Shown: piece after piece, positions 59,301 to 64,000 of the stretch
Layout: the number at the start of each line of letters is the position of its first letter
Position numbering within the stretch: the first letter of the stretch is position 1
Assembly (NCBI RefSeq): GCF_001625305.1
Contig: NW_017804365.1
Coordinates: 860,688 to 924,687 of the forward strand
Origin: Branchiostoma belcheri
Lineage: Eukaryota > Chordata > Leptocardii > Amphioxiformes > Branchiostomatidae
DNA length: 64,000 bases
Direction of reading: 5' to 3'
Made by a program: the position numbers and the translations under genes
Notes under the pieces: generated by a model
The model's input: the letters and a program-made list of their open reading frames with translations, nothing else
What the model was told of the DNA's origin: nothing
The model's database searches: none

Positions 59301-59621
59301 CATAGTTCAAAAGTGCCTGTTAGGCCAAGGGCACTGATGTGTAATGTCCTTCGGTAAACCAATGACAGAACGTCCCTGGGTAAACAGGTTTTCTTGAGCA
59401 TTAAATGTGCGTGCAAACTAGAGGATCAAGAATGTTACGCCCTTAGGCGGTTAGTAAATTAGCGACTTAACAATGACAAACAGCTGTTGTGGCTTGAAAT
59501 TCTTATCTGTTCTTCTCCAAACTGGTGAATTCTGTTATTTTCAGACTTTCTTGATGATCAGTTAAAAGGAGAGGCCAGGCGAGGAATTTCAACGTTCACT
59601 GCCCACCGAGTACACGACGAC

Positions 59622-62536
59622 ATGATAGCCAAATGGCTTGACGCGGCCGCGGGCCGAGTATATTACCGCTGGGGTAAGACAGTGGCCAAATGCCCGGCTC
59701 CTTTTATCCTACTGCCTTTGGTCGCGTCTGGACTTTTAGGATACTTCGGGCTCATCGGACTCGTCTTAGACGACGAATTCAGCTTCGTTCCCGACAACGG
59801 GAAAACGTTGCCAGCCATGCAAGGGTTAGAACATGTCAGTTTTTTCCCTTCCGGCGACGCAATGGCTGAAATGATCGTCCAGGCTAAAGACGGCGGCGAC
59901 ACCCTTTTCGGAGACGGCGTGGTAGAAGAGGTACTACGGCTCCACCGCGAACTGACAACGACGAATACGGCCTCTGGAGACACGTTCACCGCTCTCTGTT
60001 TCCGCGACCCCGCTACTACCGAATGTGTTCTGAGTGGAATTCTGCAACTCATGATAACAGCCGGCTCAGGACCCGCGCTTCGAGCCATGAACCTGACCTA
60101 TCCTTACCACAACCCCAACAGAGTAAACAATAATCTGGGCATGTATTTTGGAAGAGATCTTGGAGGGGTAGAAGTCAGTCAAGACGGCAGTACCATATTA
60201 TCCAGCAAGGCTCTCCACCTAGTCTACGACGTACAGGCAAATTTGAGCCAATGGACAGTCACATTTCGTCAGGTCTGCTCGGAATTTGAGTCCGAAAAAA
60301 TCACGGTAGACTACATCATCCTGGGGTGGCATCATGAAGAGACAGGAACTCTTCCTGCAAGAGTGTCTCCGTACGTAGCAGCGGCTATGGGACTGTTAAT
60401 TCTGCTCTCTGTCGCGTCGTGTATGATGCTAGACTGGGTCCTGACCAAGCCGTGGTTAGCGGTAACAGGGGTGTTGTCGGCGGCTCTGGCTATTGTCTCT
60501 TCTATGGGAGTCTTGCCTCTGGCAGGAGTATCGTTCTCTTCGCTAAACGCAGCGATACCGTTCCTTCTTCTAGGTATGAATGTCCTTGGTTTAATACTAT
60601 GCTTTTGTGGTTCATACGCTTTTATCCTGAGAATGTGATTTTTGGCGACGCCTGGAAATGAATTTTTTTTACATTAACGCATTCCATGGTGAGTTTTCAG
60701 TGATGTCCTTTCAGATATATATATCGTGATGACCACGTTTAAATGATTGTACGTATATTATCACCATTGTTAATAGTAGTGTTTCTGTTAATGGACGTTT
60801 TAGGTGTTTATCCCTAAAAACCCTAAAACCTCATTGTTTCGTTCACTCGCGTGAACGAAAACAAAAGACAAGTTTTCTTTCTTTTAGTTTATGGTGGTCT
60901 TCCTGTATATATAGGAATCGGGGTGGACGACATGTTCGTCATGATCGCCGCCTGGCGGAAGTGTGACGTACGACTTCCGGTGGAGGAGCGCATGGGCCGT
61001 GCCATGTCAGACGCGGGGGTGTCCATCACCATCACGTCCCTCACCGACTGCCTCGCGTTCACCTCCGGCATCACGAGCGTCTTCCCGGCCGTACGGATCT
61101 TCTGTACCTACGCGGCCGTGGGGGTCGCTTTTGATTTCCTGTATCAGGCATGTTAATTTACGCTTACATGCATACATACATGCAAGGAGGCATAACGTTA
61201 TTATATTTCACTCCATACCATAGGAATTATTGAAATATATTATTTTTAGTGATGTTTCTCTTCCTCCTCCTCCTATCATATCGTTAAATGGATTCATTTT
61301 TGTCATTTCTTGACCAAATGACCTAAAATGTGGTATGGAGATGGAGAAGACAAATGTCTGGTGTATTCATGGTGTTTTTCATCCCCATGAAGTGGGAGGT
61401 GTTTGTTTCAGTCTGGATGATGTTTTGGTGTCTCAAGATCCATCATAAGAAATGCGTTGATATTTGGCATGTGGGTAGGTGGGGTAAAGTGGATTATATA
61501 TTGTAACTTTGGGCCCCTGGTGATTGACCTTGGAACGGCAGTAGGAATTTCTTAAAGATATCTTTGACGCTGGACGGTTTGTGAACGTGATGTTACGGTG
61601 GCATATAGTTGTCTAGAAAAGGGTTTAGTTGTGTAAATTTAGCCCCCCCTAGCAGTTTCTTGGGGATCTGCAGGGTCGTTTGAATTTCGATTCTTTTTGG
61701 CGCAATGATGTCAAGAACTGCTGGATGAATTGCGTTTATCTTTGTTATGGCGGAAGTCGCCGTGCGCCGTTGTGTTTTTGTGTGCATTATCAGATTGCTG
61801 CAGATCTGCAGTGTGTTTAGAAAAACCTTTTACATTTCACAACCCCTTTATTATAGAGTGGTTTAGTCTGACCTTTGCTTTGCACGTTACTGACCTCAAA
61901 CTGGGGTCAAGCTGGTGATTGTGTGCCTGCAGGTGATAAATCTTCCCTCTTATCATGCGTGACGCACAGGCTTCCCTCTACCTTAAATAGCAGGGATATG
62001 TGCTGCAAAAAAGGGATTATTTCCTTAGCAGGCAGTGTATGGAACTATATTTTTGTTGTCAGAAATCTTTCTGTAGATAATAAAATATTTCTTGAACTAA
62101 GAGCTAACTTATTCTTGTAGCAAGAAAACCATTCTATACACAAGAAAAGATTTCTTAAATCAAGACCTAACTGTTCTTGTAGCAAGAAAACCATTCTGTA
62201 CTTAAGAAAGGTTTTCTTGAACTAAGACCTAACTGTTCTTGTAGTAAGAAAATCTTTCTACACACAAGAAAATATTTCTTGAACTTTCAGCTATCTGTTC
62301 TTGTAGCCAGAAAACATTTCTGTACACAAGAAAATATTTCTTGAACTAAAACCTAACTGTTCTTGTAGCACGAAAACCATTCTGTACATAAGAAAAGATT
62401 TCTTGAACTAAGACCTAACTGTTCTTGTAGCAAGACAACCATTCTGCAAACAAGAAACATTTCTTAAACTAAGAGTTCACTGTTATTGTAACAAGAAAAA
62501 CATTCTGCCCACACGAAAATGAATATATAGTGCCCT

Positions 62537-62594
<58 letters not shown>

Positions 62595-64000
62595 TATAAA
62601 ACAGAAAATAAAGTTTTTACTTAACTAAATGTTAGGGTTAACAATCATCTTCAAAAGGGAATGGTTTTACAGTAAACTTTTGAAAAATTATATGATGTAA
62701 CTATTTAGCCATTATGATTACAGAATCCAGATCATATCACATTCTGAAACATATTCAGCAAACCCTGCCGTTTTGGCATAAAAGCTTTGGCACAGTCACA
62801 CTCTTTGGACACCTTAAAAAAGGAAAGACCTGTGTTAGTTTGCACTGCATGCGTGCACTGAAGGCAACAAAGCCAAAAGAGGATGCTACAATATTAGAAT
62901 TGATTACTTTAAGCAAACAATTGAAAATTATATTCAAATACAGCAATACACTGTACTAAACTATATACAAGAGATATGATTTTGAAATCAACCCCAATGG
63001 AATTGTAGCAGTACTTTGGCTATGAAGTCTGAAAACAAATGTCAACAGATTTTTCTTCTAGGTGGCGTACTTACCTAATCTATCTGTTTGGTTCTATGCT
63101 TTTTCTCTTGCAAAGTTGGTTTCTTCTGCAAGCTGACCACGATCACCATTGCTCCACATATAACCTTGCTTTTGACTGACATGAATGAATATCTGAAAAA
63201 AAAAGAGGTAACCAGCACAGAGCACTGCTCCCACATCTGACTTCTCCCCTTCTTCTGTTCAAAACTTCCTAACTGCATTCTGGGATTTGAATCAACCAAT
63301 CAGGGGTTCAGAAAAGATCATATGAAATGTAGCTAGAAAATTAAGAAAAAAGTTCTTGCATCATCTTGAACATTACGAGGAAAAATAAGAGTAATATTTC
63401 TTAAACTTTTTGGACAAGGAATACAAGAACAAAGATTTCTAAGAATCAAAAGGTATTTTTGCTTTAGAATTTTTCTCAACATAAGAAAATAAGAAAACTA
63501 AGAAAAACATTTTTGGTAGTGTATATGTTGGTAGTGCTCTGTGCATATGGGAGGTTTTCAACTTAACGTTTCTTCCCACTTGCTTACAGATCACCTTCTT
63601 CGCTGCCTTCATGTCCCTGACTGGACGCCGAGAGCGAGCCAACCGTCACTGCCTCACCTGCCGGCCCGTCCTGCCCCAATCACAGGCACGGCACAAAAGC
63701 GCCACCTACCGACTCTGCTGCGCAGCAGGCGTGTCGAGGCAGGAAGGCGCGTTTGACAACCCCTCCTCTAAAGAATTTAACCAAGATCCGGTGTTAAACA
63801 GGTTATTGTATACTAACTTCGTTCCATTTATTTTGAAACCCTCGTCAAAAGTGGTTATATTTCTTTTGTATGCTGCTTACATGGGGGTTGCTATCTGGGG
63901 GTGGCTTCAAATCCATATAGGCCTTCAGCACCAACGTTCAGTAGCAGACGACTCATACGTCGGCGGATACTTCGATGCATTGGACACGCACTTCCAAAAA
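59622..64000 (+). CDS. Patched-domain protein B (runs off window)
   Basis: Exons: 59622-60573, 60915-61147, 63590 to the window end. Exon 1 and exon 2 have the same lengths and phases as in gene A (952 and 233 bases), and the proteins are nearly identical. Residue 154 is Arg (CGA), so this copy is open. It shows the same TM1, first extracellular loop and sterol-sensing domain (GIGVDDMFVMIAAWRKCD). Exon 3 begins ITFFAAFMSLTGRRERANRH as in A. The donor of exon 2 is GCATGT instead of GTATGT. If the GC donor is not used, translation would stop almost at once (after Ala-Cys). The family pairs two six-helix halves and is linked to lipid or Hedgehog-pathway transport. The specific role is unknown. 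Confidence 0.85.
61148..61153 (+). other. Non-canonical GC splice donor of gene B exon 2
   Basis: tatcag|gcatgt in B aligns with tatcag|gtatgt in A. CAG ahead of the site is a good donor context for a GC-AG intron. Read-through gives an in-frame TAA within three codons. Confidence 0.8.
62085..62500. repeat. 62-bp minisatellite, about 6-7 units
   Basis: Units contain ctgttcttgtagcaagaaaaccattctg and aagaaaagatttcttgaact. Each unit carries short inverted aagaa/ttctt arms. The ttcttgtag starts are spaced about 61-63 bp. Confidence 0.85.
62541..62591. repeat. (AT)n microsatellite
   Basis: Simple AT tract of about 45 bp after a short (cata)n run. Confidence 0.95.

Larger units (their letters stand above)
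57512..59621. other. Intergenic between Patched-domain genes A and B
   Basis: It contains the 3' UTR of A, a 385-bp foldback element (57886-58270), a duplicate of A's intron 2 sequence (58775-59300), and a single 5' UTR unit for B (59341-59621). No separate gene is seen. Confidence 0.6.
61154..63589. other. Intron 2 of gene B
   Basis: This is unrelated in most of its length to intron 2 of gene A. It holds a 62-bp minisatellite (62085-62500), an (AT)n tract (62541-62591) and aagaaa-rich sequence resembling the minisatellite again near 63340-63520, which may be the other end of one element. No gene is supported. Confidence 0.55.

Overview
This is intron-rich animal DNA, best explained as a lancelet (amphioxus, Branchiostoma) genome. 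The evidence is a ZNFX1-type helicase, BTB-BACK-kelch and Patched-domain genes, an unusual receptor tyrosine kinase, short to medium introns, and very many short inverted-repeat elements, plus tRNA-SINE, LINE and DIRS/Ngaro-like fragments. The genus is an inference. A 20-N gap at 27948-27967 marks a draft assembly.

Layout. 656-6066 (+): complete five-exon BTB-BACK-kelch protein (581 codons including the stop). 9281-17406 (-): ZNFX1-like protein with an SF1 RNA helicase, NFX1-type zinc fingers and a C-terminal RZ finger, broken in this assembly by two compensating single-base frameshifts. 17407-23484: intergenic, packed with foldback elements, a SINE and the tail of a LINE. 23485-33813 (+): a 16-exon receptor tyrosine kinase of 763 residues. 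I could trace it from start to stop with every exon phase agreeing. It reads signal peptide, mucin-like 25-residue repeats, transmembrane helix, SAM domain, tyrosine kinase. 38123-44817 (+): ten-exon protein of 801 residues ending in a RING-H2 finger. 47317-49460: two head-to-head fragments of one LINE reverse transcriptase. 49997-50345: DIRS/Ngaro-like fragment. 50935-57511 (+) and 59622 to the window end (+): tandem Patched-domain genes A and B. A has a CGA-to-TGA stop at codon 154, and B has a GC in place of a GT splice donor.

The genes look functionally unrelated: a ubiquitin ligase adaptor, an RNA-silencing or antiviral helicase, a signalling receptor, a ubiquitin ligase and lipid/Hedgehog-type transporters. 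I see no operon-like logic. The most unusual biology is the receptor kinase. Its SAM domain sits between membrane and kinase rather than C-terminal to the kinase as in Eph receptors, and its ectodomain is only a cysteine-free Ser/Thr/Pro repeat stalk. The second theme is the recent Patched-domain duplication with visible decay and 5' UTR exon duplication. The third is the density of inverted-repeat elements, several of which recur within the window.

All exon boundaries were read by eye from GT/AG signals, reading-frame phase and family similarity. No transcripts or database searches were available.
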